From: Erythroxylum novogranatense
Lineage: Eukaryota; Streptophyta; Magnoliopsida; Malpighiales; Erythroxylaceae
Direction of reading: 5' to 3'
DNA length: 64,000 nucleotides
Assembly (NCBI GenBank): GCA_029891385.1
Contig: CM057231.1
Location: 19,499,300 to 19,563,299 of the forward strand
Shown here: piece after piece, positions 1 to 12,584 of the stretch
Layout: the number at the start of each line of letters is the position of its first letter
Numbering within the stretch: position 1 is the first letter of the stretch
Notes under the pieces: model-generated
What the model saw: the letters and a program-made list of their open reading frames with translations, nothing else
What the model was told of the DNA's origin: nothing
Database searches by the model: none
Translations under genes and position numbers: made by a program

Positions 1-454
1 AGTCCGAAAAAAAAACATACCACTATTGTTACCAATTTACTCTCAATTGCTCTTATCTTGTTTCAAATTTGTATTGAGCATTTTTCCTTCATCTTTATCA
101 TTGTTATTTTTGTGAGTTGAGTGATTGGTGAAAAATCACTTATGAGGTAGGATTTGTGTCGAAAAACAAACCAATTGTAAGGGTAGTTTGAGCCGAAAAT
201 CAAGAGGTGTTGTAAAAGTTCACACTGAACTAAAACGTGTCCAGTAAAGTGATTTGTCAAATCTTAAGTGGGAGCTTAGGTAGAGGACGTAGGTCTTAGC
301 ACCGAACCTCTATAAAAATAGTGTTTGCCTTTCTTCCCTACTCTTTTACATTTCAATTTTAATTATTTAAATTAGTGTGTTCTAATTCTCTGTTATTTGT
401 AGCTCTTTGCGAAAAAGGTTTAAAGATCTATTCAACCCCCCTTGTAGATCGTTT
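1..454 (+). repeat. Probable 3' end of an upstream copia LTR
   Basis: This AT-rich stretch has no coding sequence. It contains a 'gtgggagcttaggtag' block and ends near 430-450 with 'ttcaacccccc' followed by 'ttgtagatcg', which resembles the terminal part of some plant Ty1-copia LTRs. LINE-like coding starts directly after it. No partner LTR lies in the window, so the assignment rests on resemblance only. It could also be the 5' part of the LINE or unrelated intergenic DNA. Confidence 0.3.
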
Positions 455-2204
455 ACATTAGCTAGACTTCAAGTAATCCAACGGGCCATGACAAGTGCTA
501 ACATGGAGAATCTGTTAGATCTTGAGGACCATTTAAGTGGAGAGCTGATGCAAGTTTTATGCGAGGAAGAAATATATTGGCACCAAAAAGCCCGATGCGA
601 ATGGCTCTCTAAGGGGGATTGAAACACAAAATACTATCATACCCTCACTCTATCCAAATGGAAAAATTGAAGATAGAGGGCTACTGGATCCTCATGGAGC
701 CTGGATCTCTGACCTCGCTTAGCTGAGTAAGCTAGCCAGGGACTTTTTTGTCAACTTGTATGCCCGATTTCAAGAGCTTTTCCTTCTTTATTTGAAAGCA
801 ATTTGTAAACTCTCTCTCAGCCTATCCAAGACTCTGAAATCCAAACAACAGTTTTTGACATGAACTCGAGCAAAGCCCCAGGAGTCGATGGCTTCAACGC
901 CCTATTCTTTCAGAAAAAATGGGGCAGGTCAGCTCAAAGGTGATAGAATACGTTAAGGAAGTCTTCAGATTGGAACGTTGGGACCCTGACCTAAGCCAAA
1001 CTATCGTTGTCTTAATCCCCAAAGTTCCCTCCCTGAGGACTATAACACAATTCCGCCCTATCAGCCTCTATAATGTGCTTTACAAGGTTATTTCCAAGGT
1101 CATAGTCAATCGACTGAAACCCTTCATGGCTCATTTAATACAAGCACCCTAGAGCAGTTTTATTCCTAGACATCAAACCAAAGACAACATCATCACCACC
1201 CAGGAAGTCATCCATTTGATTTGAAAGAAAAAAGGGGAAGGTCAAGTACCTGGCTATCAAGGTGGACCTTGAAAAAGCCTATGACTGGGTAAGCTGGGAT
1301 TTTATCCACAATACGTTAATAGACATCGGGATCCCAGACGACCTTCGTTTTTTCATTATGAAGTATGTGACTACGGTGTCACTACAAGTCCAGTGGCAGG
1401 GAACCCTTACAGATCCTTTCTACCCCTAACGCAGGATAAGGCAAGGTGACCTGCTCTCGCCATATCTCTTTTTGTTGTGCATGGAACGACTTGGCCAACT
1501 TATCTCACAAAAGATAGGACAAGGCTTATAGAGACCAATTAAACTGAGTCCTACGGGACCCCAGATATCCCATATTTTCTTTATTGATGACTTTGTTCTC
1601 TTTGCAGAAGCTATAGATTCTCAAATTTCGATTATTGGGCAAACAATGGCAGAGTTTTGTATGGGCTCTGGTCAAAAAGTGAATACCGAAAAAACCCAAA
1701 TTTTTTTCTCAAAGAACATTTTCCTCGCTTTTGCGTCTAGGATTAGTTAAGACTTGCACGTCTCGTGTACGAACAATCTGGGGAAATATCTTGGCGTTCT
1801 CCTATTACACGAGAGGGCTTCCTGACAGACTTACCAACACCTTCTGGATAAAGCTCGTCAGAGCCTTGCCGGCTGGCAAGCAAAGGTACTGTCTCTTGCA
1901 GGGAGGGTCACTCTAACCCAATCTATCATCACAACCTTGCCCATTTATACGATGGAAACGGTTAACCTTTCGCAACAACTCTACAACGATTTGGAGCGCC
2001 TCATACGTGATTTTGTCTGGGGATCCACGGAGGAACATCGAAAAATGCATCCAGCCAATTGGGACACAGTGTGTAGAGCCACAACAGTGGGGGCCTTGGG
2101 CATCAAATGGATTCATACTACAAACAATGCTTTATTGGCTAAATTGGGTTGGGCCTTAATCATACAACCCCATTCCTTATGGGTCAAAATCCTCAGAGCT
2201 AAAT
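455..2204 (+). pseudogene. LINE (L1-like) reverse transcriptase, piece 1 of 3
   Basis: This is the reverse-transcriptase part of a plant non-LTR retrotransposon ORF2. In order, the translated pieces show the pre-RT segment (EEIYWHQKARCEWLSKGD, about 560-620), the 'SKAPGVDGFNALFFQ' motif (about 865-915), 'VVLIPKV...FRPISL' (about 1005-1070), and a catalytic box read as FIDD at 1580-1591, where YADD is usual. The thumb region with 'IYTMETVNLSQQLYNDLERLIRDFVWG' follows (about 1940-2020). Many stops and frameshifts break the frame, so it is dead. The endonuclease part is missing upstream. A chromovirus inserted at 2205. Across the insertion the frame continues as ILRAK|YRLDP into 17477, which shows the two pieces were once joined. 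Confidence 0.9.
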
Positions 2205-3822
2205 TGTAGCGCCCCCTCACCGTAGGGTACACATCGGGACGCCTGAAGGTCGCTCCGACACGTATCCCACGATAAAGGTGCACTACCAAAAAATCCGACT
2301 GTTAATCCACATGGCATCGCAATAATTAAATCCATAATATATCAGAAATCAGTAAACTTTAAAATCCAAAATAATCTTGATACAGTCATCCAATATCAGA
2401 ATAGACAAGTCTATCAGTCCCCTAAATAACACCAAAAAGGGAAATTGATACAAGCATCTATCCTAAGTCATCCGCAAAAGTCCAACCCAGCTGACTGACC
2501 TGTGTGCCATCGCTTCTCTTGCCAGCACGCTCACATGGCAGGAAAAGACTATCTCCTGAGCTAGGGGCCTAATCTATCAATCCTGAAAAATTAGATGCAA
2601 TTTTTGGGTGAGTTTGCGAACTCAGTGAGAAACCATCATCGATGGTTCACTCAAATCATGCATTACGCATATTGCGTACAACACGACAGTATTCAATTTA
2701 TCATGTAACAATTTACAATAACATGTAACAATTTGCAGTATCATATCACAATTTACAGTAAATCATGCCATCACGTAATCAGTCATTATCACAAATCAGT
2801 TAATCATGAAATTGCAATGCATATGCGACTCTTTTCCAGTTATTCAGTGTTGTGCTCAAGCGCTCAGTCAGTATCAGTATTCAGTGGGGACGCGTCAAAG
2901 ATTTCTCCCCTCGGGCTCGAGGCTCGGTCAGTACAGTATTAGAGCTTGAGGCTTATTTCAGTAAAAATCGCTACTTGGGTCACAACGTTCATTATCTGAT
3001 CTTGCAGTTATGCATGTAATGCGATGTTCAGTAATTTACAGTGTACGGCTATAAAAGCCCAGTATTACAATTCCCAGTGTCATACAGTAGTCCAATCCAA
3101 TACAGTAAAAGCATGAAATTCGCTCCTATACATTTCAGTAATAATGTAGTTCACCTTTGCATGTAGTCATACAGAGCATTTAAACAATCAGGAATTTGAG
3201 AAACTAACTAGGTTACTCACCTGTAACTTCCGAGCTACTGCCTGGAAGTCCCAGCAATGTCCGTGGAATGACGATCTAACAACGCCTCTATAACAGTTAA
3301 ATACAGTCCCATTACTAAATGCTCAATGAAACAATTCAGTGATGCATATGTCTCAATGGAATTATGTACAATGCATGTTCACGATTTCCGGCGCTAAAAC
3401 CCAATTTTGAACTCTTATGCCCCATTCTAACTCTTCGCTCAATTGATCGACAATAATTGATTCATTCCTAAAAACTCAGTTCAATTCCCTCAATTCATAC
3501 TCCCTATAGCAATTCCCTATCCATTGGGTCAAAACCTCTATTGAAAATCCCAATTAAAACTCCAATTATCACACTTCAATACTTAGGTCACTATAGGAAC
3601 CATAATTGACCTTAATCTCGATAAATCAATACCATTTAAATTAAATTCTAACTTCCATAATTATCCTCAATTGTAGACCTCTTATCCTAGATCATAATGA
3701 ATCGAGAATCACCTCAATCGGAGGTCTATACCATAAGTTATGCCCAATAAACTAAAAATCAATCCATCAGAAAACTGCTCTTCGCCGCGACCTACATCCC
3801 TCGCCGCGACGTACAGAAGGTC

Positions 3823-6800
3823 TGTTCGACCCCGAACTTTTGATGAAAATTAGAAATATTAAAATGAATTTAAGTGAGAAAGAAATTGATGAGAAAATTA
3901 TGAATTTAAGGAGATTTGATGAAATTAAAAAAAAATTATAAGAGAAGAATTGTTTAATTTTGAGGACTTTGATATTTGAGTGAACTTATATGGATTATGA
4001 GAAGAAAGTGGATGAGTTGATTGAAATGAAGTTAAATAGCAAGAATTAAAAAGAAAAAGTGTGAAAATTTGAAGAATTTAGAAAGTTTGACTTTTGGAGA
4101 TAAAATGTTTGACTTGAGAGTTGACTTTTTGATTTTGGGAGAATTTGAGAAAATAATCTTCTGGAAATTTGTAGTTTATGTCAAGAGCTTTCGATAGCCA
4201 TAAAGTTTGATATTTTTCGATATCGGGAGTGAAAATTATGATAAGTCAAAGTTAGCTTGGAGTTTGACTTTTTGAAGAAAAAGTTGACTTTTTAATTTAG
4301 GCAAAATTCGAGAAAATGATCAACATGAAAATTGTAGCCTCTATCGAGAGCTTTTTGTGGACATAAAGTTTGCTATTTTTTGATGTCGGGATTGAGAGAT
4401 ATGAATTTCTGAAAATATGCTTTGTTTTGAAAATGCTATTAAGTATAGATTTGTGTGTTCTATGCTTCGAGGCCACTTGTCGTATGGATTTAGTTTGAAT
4501 TAGAGTAAGTTGTCTTCATGAAAGTTTTAGATGATGTTTTTATCTTTCTATTGATATAAAGTTTGCAATTTTTCGATATCGGGGGTAGTTGTTATGAGCG
4601 ATTAAAAATTGGAAGTCGTTTAGGAAAAACTGTTTTGGACAAAATTGAGATTTTGACTTCTTTTGAGACCTAATTTGATTTTGAGTTCTTCAGGGAAGTT
4701 GTAGAGATTCCTTTGATATTTTTATTGACACCAAATTTGTCAAATTCTGAGTTTGGGATCGAGAGATATGATTTTTGAAAAGTTCAGTTTTGAAGTTCCG
4801 CTACTTTGTTTCTTTATCCGATCCCTTTCGTAATCTTTTGCTTATAATTCCTTCGTCGACATCCGATTGATTTGATTATCGAAGCATTGGATTCCTAAGA
4901 TATTTAATTTTATTGTTATGGAATATTATGATTTTTAGGAGATTAAATGGAAAGAAATTGGTTGAACCAAGGTAAGAGATTGGGTTAAAGGTTATAAGTT
5001 GGATAATTTTCTGAACATGGTTCGGTATTTTGCGAATTTCGGGAGCTGTAAAATTCCGATTGAGTTGATTCTTGAGGGAAAATAAAATTATGATATAGGG
5101 CTACAACTCTTATGAAGGGATCGAAATTTAATTTCATCCCTAAGATTGTTAATTTCTGGACTGAAGTTATGTTAATGTTCAGTCTCGGATTTTGTGAAGG
5201 TCAGATAGTATTTTGGCTATAACTTCTTCGTTTCTGATCCGAATTGAGCGCGGTTGGTGGTGTTGGATTCGTATGATCTAGAGGAACAATTTTTAAGCAG
5301 AAAGTTTGTCCAAATTATTTCGTTTAGATGCTTGAAAATAGGACGCAAGTAGTCAGTTTTTCAAAATCCTGTGCAGGGGCAGTTTTGGAAATAGGCAAAT
5401 AAGTGAGGGGCAACTTGGTCATTTGTGCCCCATTTTAAGTGACATGGCAGAGAATACATAGGGGCTGTCGTTTTGTGTTCTGCAACTCACGAAAATGAAG
5501 CAAAATGAAAGAAAGAAAAAGATGAAGAAGAGAGAAGAAGGAGAGGGGCGATAGTGGAGAAGGGAGGAGAAGCAAGTTTCGATTTTTCTCCATGATTCTC
5601 AAGGGTTTCTGTTTGTTTTCAAGGAGGAAATGGGAGGAAGAAGATGAAAGCTTGTCTTGGAGCTCTCTAAATTCGAAAATGGTGGAAAAATGGTAAGTGA
5701 GAGAAAGTTGAGTTTTGAATTTTTTATGAGTTTATGGTGTTAGATGGCTTGGAATGGTTATGGATTTAGTTTATCTATGATTAATTGAAGAGATTAGGCT
5801 ATGATTGTGTTTAATTTTGGAAAATTTTGAATTTGGGGATTATGCCCAAAATTGAAAATTGGGGATTTTTGAAATTGATGCTTTAGATAGTTTGGATTAG
5901 TGATGAATTTGAGATATCCTAAGATAATTTTGATGTTTATGCTTTAAGGGAAGTTTAATTTAAAAAATTGTAAATTGGGAGTTTAGGCTTAATTTAAAAT
6001 TTGGGGATTTTGTGAATTAATGGTGTAGAATCATCAACAATAGTAGGAATTGGTGAAATATGAAATCAATTGTGAAGAAATTGTGATTTATGATATGGAA
6101 TTTGTGTAAATTGGTTTAGGCCAATTTTGAAAATTGGGGATTTTCAAAATTGGAGATTTAAATAGCTTGAATTTATATGGAATTGGTGAATTCCTAAGTT
6201 AATTTTGAAGATTTTGTTATTTATGATGTGAATTTGGATGATTATGGTTTAAGTTTTGTTAAATTGGAAGAGAGAGAGAAGCAAAGGTCAAAGTGAAGCA
6301 TTGGACAAGATGCTTGCATGGAAATAAGGTGGGTATCATATTTATTTACGAAATTATGAGCTTTGTAAGTGTTCTTGAAAAAAAAATTCCGAAAGTGAAA
6401 GTGTTTGAAAATGTGTTGTTTCGGATATTGTAAATTTATTGTTTTGAAAACTTTGATACAGTTGAATGATTGTTTGTTTGAGTTTTTAAAAAAAATTAGA
6501 AGACGAATGGTTTGAAAGTTTACTGTGTATACTTTCGGAAAATCTAGAAGGAAAGTATTTCGATTTTATTAAGAAAATGTTTGAAAATTATAAATTCCAA
6601 ATATTTGTGAAAATATTTATTGAATATAGTTATGTAAAGATTTGAAAGCTTATGATTTCCGAATGTTTATAAAATAATACAAAATGTTGTTTATAAAAGT
6701 AGTTGAAAATGATGATTTCCGAACATTCTTGACGTTATTTATAAAATATGGTTTATCTAAGTTTATGATTTCCTAAAGTGTTTAAAAAGTTTATGATTTT

Positions 6801-9361
6801 CGAAATTGATTACAAAAGTGTTTAAAAAAAATTAAAAATTATGATTTCCGAAATTATTTATGTAAAGGTTTGAAATTTAGACTTCCGAATGATTTCGAGA
6901 AGGTGGAAGAAAGAAAGTATCGAATTTTGGTATTGATTTCAAATGGTTTGGAAAATTGCTCCAAGTTCTAAGTGTTTGACAATTTGGATTTCCGAATATT
7001 TTAGAATTGATTTTAAAATCGTGTTTAAATAAAGGTTTGGAAAGTGATTGTTTTTGAAATCGTTTATAACATATCGTTTACAAAAACGTTTGGAAACATT
7101 TATGATTTCCGAATAGTTTCGGAATTAGTGATAAAAGATTGGTTTTGTAAGATTTTTGAATGTTTGAATTTGTTATAAAAATATTTCTTATGAAAATGAT
7201 TGGAAAATTATGATTTGAAATGTTTTTGAAATAGGTATAAAATGTTGTTTTGAAAAAAATGTTTGGAAAATCATGATTTCATTTGTTTTGGAAAGTAGGA
7301 AAACTATGATTTCGAATGCTTTTGGGAATTAATTATAAAATATCGTTTATGTAATTGTTTGATTTTCGTTTGATAAAATTCTTTGCTTTTGGAATAACTT
7401 TAGAAATTTTGTTATATGTTCAATGATATGAGAAATTGAAACTTTCAATTTGAAAGTTTTAAAGGTTTTAAATATTGATAGATTTGAGCATGTCTAGAAT
7501 TACGAAAATTATTACAAAAGTTAGATTTATTGTTTCTAAAGGATTTTGGAAATTGATTTAAGAAAATTGTTATTCAAGTATATTGAATTTTTAAGAAATT
7601 GTTATTTATGTTTTGGAAAATCAAGGAGAGAAATGCTTTTGAAAATCGATTTAAGAAATTAAAATGATTAGTAATTTTATTGTTTTGAATAAAAGGTGAA
7701 AATCGTGGTTTAAATTTTGGATGAGAAATGTATTGTGATTTTAAATGTGTAAAATTATGTTTCAAAGGAATTGATAAAGTTGTTATCTATTTTGTGTTGC
7801 ATATTTGTTTGATGAATGATTGTGAATTTGTAAGAATTTGATTGGTGCATTTGTATTTTTGCAATATGACATATGAAATTATGTGCTTAGTGAATGTGAC
7901 CGTGTCTAGTAAGACCTGACATGACAATGTGAAATTTGAAAAGTGCCTTGAACAACTGTTTGTTTTAAGCATGAATATGTGAATTGTATGGGTTTGGTCG
8001 GTCCCTCCGTAGAGTCGATTACTTTGTCTCCCTCGATAGCCTTCTCCGGCTACCCACAAGTGGCTTAGGAGTTTCGATTTGGACTCCCCTCATTCCTGTT
8101 GCACATGACCGCTATCTTTGGAATGTGCGATCGTCTGTTAGGGACAAACCAAACCATTCTGTTATGATATGTGATTTTGATTTTGTTTATGTCGTGAAAT
8201 TTCTCTTATGTGATGCATTCATGTTGAAATTTTGCATGATTTGTGAAAAGGTTGAGAACTTGAGAAATGAATTTGGCTTGTTTATGAATGTTTTGAAATT
8301 TTTTTTGAAAATGAGTCTTTGGATAAAATTTCCGAATGGGAAAGGTTTGAAAAGTTTGAAAAGAAAATTTTAAGCTTATGTTTCATTTATCGTATGTTAC
8401 CCATTTGAAATGTCAAGCTCACCCCACCTCTCATCCCCATCTCCGTGTTTCCAAGCGGAGATTGGATGAAAACGGTCCGAATATCGATTCTGCATGTGTC
8501 GATAATAGAGTTAAATCGAGATTGTGGTTTTGGTTTGATATCGTGGATTGAAAATGTCACCGTGGTATTGATGATGTATTTGAGTTAAGTTATGGAATTG
8601 AATTTATGTATGATAGTGGAATTGGATTATGTAAGTAGATCATGGTAGTTTATACGAATATGATTGAATTGTATTCGAATTGAAGTATGTATAATGGATG
8701 GAGATTATGAAGTGCTTAGATATAGGATTGCGTTTCTGCTGGTGTGATGGATTCCGGACGGGAGGTCCGACGTTGACTTGTGTTGATTGGGATATGTATT
8801 AGAAGTGTATTTTTTTCTTTGCAGAAATTTTTGGGCTGTTTAAATACAACCGTTATGCTGTCCGATTTTCGATAAATTCGGTGTTACGGCAAAAGTCGAA
8901 AAGGAATTAGAATAAGTGTTTTACTCAAAAATGGAAATTTTGAGTTATTGCATGATTAAGAAGAATTAAGTGAGTTGAGATTTGTATATGGATGAATTTC
9001 CAAAAGTGGGAATTGTTGGTATTTGATTTGCATGAGTTTGAATATGATAGTTATAAAAAAAAATTTATACCGAATTTGGATAGTCTTGGTTTCCAACGCG
9101 AATAGTTTCCTATGCTTCATGTTTGCAACGGATATCGATGTTTGTTCAGGTTGATTAATTCGTTCGCTTTGCCTTATGATTCGATTTTATTGATTATCCC
9201 GATTTGGTTTTCGATTAGATTTGCATTAAACTTTGCGTCACGGTATGTTTATTTGATTTGCTTTCGCTACATTCACTCCTATTTGTTTCTGCCGATGCCG
9301 TATTCGCTTCGTCTATGTTTCTGTTTCGGTTGGGATCCGGTTCCCGGATCGAGTCCCAACA
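3823..9361 (+). mobile_element. Large solo LTR, copy 1 (5.5 kb)
   Basis: The segment begins TGTTCGACCCCGAACTTT, ends GAGTCCCAACA, and is flanked by a perfect 5-bp duplication AGGTC (3818-3822, 9362-9366). It has no coding capacity, primer-binding site or polypurine tract, as expected of a solo LTR left by recombination between the two LTRs of a full element. The second family member is at 52910-56963. Both share the ends, repeated 'gtagc..ataaagtttg.tatttttcgatatcggg' phrases, and a 'ctcacccc...catccccatctcc' block near the end (8408-8450 and 56231-56260). Copy 1 is about 1.5 kb longer, mainly because of an AT-rich degenerate repeat near 6350-7400. The very long LTR suggests a gypsy-type element, but the clade is not established. 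Plus orientation is inferred from a TATA box in copy 2. Confidence 0.85.
6350..7400. repeat. Degenerate tandem repeat inside solo LTR 1
   Basis: An AT-rich tract in which the phrase 'tatgatttccgaa' or a close variant recurs about ten times (for example near 6651, 6712, 6841, 7100 and 7308), separated by variable 40-150 base spacers rich in 'gtttgaaaa' and 'tataaaat'. Spacing is irregular, so it looks like an old, eroded minisatellite. The matching region of solo LTR 2 (about 55560-55750) is much shorter. Confidence 0.6.
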
Positions 9362-9365
9362 AGGT

Positions 9366-9550
9366 CGCTCGCCGCGACGTGAAGGACGCTCGCCGCAGCG
9401 TGCATCCTCTTCGCGACTCACCGCGGCGTAGACGTAAACGTTCGCCGCGGCGTGAAACCATGCGATCGTCGCGGCGTCTCGCTGCGCTCGTCGCGGCGAG
9501 CACTTAATTTACTCATCGCGGCGAGGCTGCGCCAGACGTCGCGACGTGCG
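9366..9550. repeat. CGCCGCGACGT-word cluster in the chromovirus LTR
   Basis: A CpG-dense block built from variants of 'tcgccgcgacgt' and 'gtcgcggcg', repeated about ten times. The same cluster is in the other LTR at about 16355-16580, and its first units lie at 3783-3815, left of the solo-LTR insertion. The flanking DNA is AT-rich. The role is unknown. It may be a local repeat expansion within the LTR. Confidence 0.7.
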
Positions 9551-9953
9551 GGTCACGCCACCGTCTTCTCCGATCTCTTTTCGTCCATTTCTCTCTCTAA
9601 AACCCCCATTAACACTCTCAACTACCCAAATCAACTATAATAAATGCCATAAATGCATCAAAAACCATTAATACCACATTAAAACCATAAATACTTACCA
9701 ATCGAAGATCAAATCCACAAATCTCTCAAATCACCGTAAACCCTAAAATCCTTCAATATCAACGATTAACCACTCTCAAAGCTTCTCAACCTTCATCAAT
9801 CACAATAAACAAGTTAAATTTGCACAATGAGGAGAAAACCACAAGGAAAAATCGAAGAACCTCACCAATGGGAGGGATCGAAGATCACCGTGGGAGGAGG
9901 AAGAGAAGAAACGGTAATGCCTTAGGAAAAATCCCCAAAATTTCAAACCTATC

Positions 9954-9961
9954 TATTTATA
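9954..9961 (-). promoter_or_regulatory. TATA box of the chromovirus 3' LTR
   Basis: The minus strand reads CTATAAATAGATAGG. The identical site in the 5' LTR is at 16986-16993. The orientation agrees with the element's coding strand. Confidence 0.55.
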
Positions 9962-10445
9962 GACATAGGTCTCCAAATCAGTTCAAATTTCAGTCTCTAA
10001 ATTTCAATGGCTCAACATTTTTATTTCCTAACAGTATAACTCTAATTTTTCCATTGCCATTGGACAATTCTTTCGATCTTATCTGATCGATCGATTACAT
10101 CACTCCAAAATTTCGTGGGACATTTTCTCCCGAATTCCCCGAAAATTTCCTATAAGCCATTATCAATTGCCAAACACTCTTAAACTATTCTAAATCAGTC
10201 ATTCGAGCCCACTTACTCCTAATTTCTCAATTAATCACGATCCAGTCAGTTCAGTCAGTTCATGCTCACAATTAAAATACCGAAAAACCATGAATGCATG
10301 TACCTATGAATAAATGCATATGCAATAAACCTGTTCCTCTATAATTAGAGGCCAATAACATGCTCAATCAGTGAATGCAATGAAACCTATCAGTATGACC
10401 CAATATTACCATAATGCCCTTGCTAACGATGGCTCGGATGTTACA

Positions 10446-10459
10446 ATTCACCCTCTAAT
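10446..10459 (-). other. Polypurine tract of the chromovirus
   Basis: On the minus strand the sequence ATTAGAGGGTGAAT immediately precedes the 3' LTR. A purine-rich run here is the plus-strand DNA primer site in LTR retrotransposons. Confidence 0.6.
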
Positions 10460-11785
10460 AAAAATTTAGTCACGAAATTTAATACATCAATCGAATAAAT
10501 GAGGATCTGACTCCTCATATGCTCCTCGATCTCCCATGTAGCTTCCTCGGAAGAGTGGTTCTTCCAAAGGACTTTCACCAATAAAATCACCACTGTTCCT
10601 CACCGCTTGACCGTGATCCTATAATCATGCGGCTCCTCGACATAGCTCAAATCATGGCTACCTCAATCTCCCGAGCCGGAATCACGTCGCGCGGGTGCGA
10701 GCAGTACCGTCGGACATACTAACATGAAACACGTCATGCATCCGGGACATTTCACTTCAGTAGCATAATCAGTAAGCCAGCGGTCCTATCCTCTCAAGGA
10801 TCTCATCTGAACCGATATACTGAGGGCTCAACTTGCCCTTACGGCCAAACCTCAGTACTCCTTTCCAAGGAGACACCGGGCTTACACTGTCACCCACATT
10901 GTACTCCATCTCTCGCCGATCCTGATCCACATAGCTCTTACATGCATCTGAGCCGCCTTTAATGCGACTCCAGGATCAAATGTACTGTATCCACTGTGTC
11001 CTGAATCAGCTCGGGACCCTCAATCGATCTCATACCCTCTTCATCCCAATACAATGGCGATCGACACGGTCGCCTATACAAGGCCGCATACGGTGCCATC
11101 CCAATACTACTCTGATACTGGTTATTATATGCAAACTCAATCAGTGCCAAATACTAATCCCATGCTCCTCTGAACTCCAATACACACGCCCGAAGCATGT
11201 CCTCAACAGTCTTAATCGTCCTCTCGCCTCATCCATCATGCGAGGATGAAATCTTGTCTTGAAGTTCAACCTCGTACCCATGGCGATCAGGGCTCTTACA
11301 GAACCTCGAAGTAAACACAGGATCCTCGTCGAGACTATCGACAACGGAACCCCATGCAACCGTACAATCTCTGCTACATACTTCTGGGCCAACTGATCGA
11401 GAGTAATTCTCTCCCTCACTGGTAAAAAGTGAGCCGATTTAGTCAATCGGTCCACTATGACCCAGATAGCATCATGCTGCCTCGGTGTCCTAGGCAACCC
11501 CATCACAAAATCCATGGTAATTCGCTCCCATTTCCACTCCGGAATGGGCAACGAATGCAACTTTCCCATTGGAGCCTGATGCTCTGCCTTAACCTGCTGA
11601 CAAATCAGACACCTGGAAACATACTCTGCCACTTGCCTCTTCATACCAGGCCACCAGAAATGCTGTCTCAATGAATTATACATCTTGGTCGTACCAGGAT
11701 GCATAGCATAGGCAGCTACATGTGCCTCCTCTAGGATCTTCCGTCTCAAATCATCAACATCTGGCACACACAGTCTCTGTCCCAT
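10460..11785 (-). pseudogene. Chromovirus integrase with chromodomain-like tail
   Basis: Integrase joins the cDNA to chromosomal DNA. The zinc-binding HHCC part is visible at about 11590-11720 (MHPGTTKMYNSLRQHFWWPG, then CLICQQVK), then the first catalytic Asp in 'ITMDFVMGLP'. The second Asp block (normally SDRD) reads STRI and the frame is disturbed beyond it, so the catalytic triad is broken. Recognisable sequence resumes at 10959-11150 ('LIEFAYNNQYQSSIGMAPY', 'CRSPLYWDE'). It continues in scattered frames as 'VLRFGRKGKLSPQYIG' near 10790-10850 and a chromodomain-like end 'VLWKNHSSEEATWE' near 10520-10570. The protein is inactive as it stands. Confidence 0.88.
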
Positions 11786-12542
11786 CTCTCAACTCAAACT
11801 CTGAATCAGTACCGGCCTGGACTCTCTCAATCAGTCTCACTAACACTGGGTCTTGATCCTGAACTCTCCGGATCTTATCATGCAACATCGGCCTCAGCCT
11901 CAAAGTAGCAATTAGAACTCCATCCTGACCCAAATCCATCTGTATATTAAGAGCTCTCAACTGAATCAGACCAGGTAACCTCAAAACCTGAACCTGAGCT
12001 GCACTACCATGCGATCTCCTACTCAGTGCATCGGCCACCACATTGGCCTTCCCTAGATGATACTCAATCGTGCAGTCATAGTCCTTCAGCAACTCTATCC
12101 ATCTCCTCTGTCTCAGATTGAGCTCTCTCTGACTCAACAGATACCTCAAACTCTTATGATCAGTGAAGATCTGGAATGTCTCCCCATACAGATAATGTCT
12201 CCAGATCTTCAGCGCAAGTACAACTGCGGTCAACTCCAAGTCATGCACCGAATAATTTACCTCATGAGACCTCAACTGTCTCGAGGCATACGCTATAACT
12301 CTCCCATGCTGTATCAATACACATCCTAATCCCTGATGCGAGGCATCACTGTAAACCATAAAGCCTCCAGTCTCGGACGGAATGCCTAACACCGGTGCAG
12401 TAGTCAACCGATGTTTCAGCTCCTCAAAGCTCTTATGGCACTCCTCAGTCCATCTGAACGACACATTCTTCCTCAATAGCTTCATCAAAGGGGTGGAGAT
12501 CAACGAAAACCCCTCAACGAACCTCCGGTAATATCCGGCCAA
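11754..12542 (-). pseudogene. Chromovirus RNase H domain
   Basis: RNase H removes the RNA template during reverse transcription. The ORF begins in the RT connection ('[19 protein letters not shown]'). It then has the RT-associated RNase H with '[13 protein letters not shown]' (first Asp), '[24 protein letters not shown]' (Glu), '[10 protein letters not shown]' (Asp), and ends at '[11 protein letters not shown]'. These blocks are intact, so this is the best preserved part of pol with the RT. It overlaps the start of the integrase ORF in another frame, indicating a frameshift near 11754-11785. Confidence 0.9.
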
Positions 12543-12584
12543 TCTAGAAAACTCATGACTCGCACACTCTCGAAATCTCCCAAC

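Larger units (their letters stand above)
2205..10445 (-). repeat. 3' LTR of the chromovirus, split by a solo LTR
   Basis: This is the left copy of the long terminal repeat. It matches 14789-17476 from TGTAGCGCCCCC through 'acagaaggtc' (3822), and again from 'gctcgccgcga' (9367) to TTACA (10445). The 5539 bases between are a later insertion flanked by AGGTC. Without the insertion and one duplication the LTR is about 2.70 kb, which agrees with the 2688-base right copy. A GC-rich stretch of repeated CGCCGCGACGT-like words (about 9366-9540) stands out in otherwise AT-rich sequence. Confidence 0.93.

Noticed and set aside
7984..8373. 129-codon ORF on the plus strand
   Set aside because: It lies inside solo LTR 1, has no recognisable motif and low-complexity composition, and is not shared as an ORF with solo LTR 2.
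9112..9507. 131-codon ORF and two overlapping minus-strand ORFs
   Set aside because: They span the junction of the solo LTR and the GC-rich chromovirus LTR cluster, so they arose by insertion and repeat sequence.
9737..9752. Telomere-like 'taaaccctaaa' motif, also near 16768
   Set aside because: It is a single short telobox-like word in both chromovirus LTRs, not a telomere repeat array.
9820..10086. 88-codon ORF starting MHNEEKTTRKN, repeated at 16852
   Set aside because: It occurs in both chromovirus LTRs on the non-coding strand. It is LTR sequence, not a gene pair.
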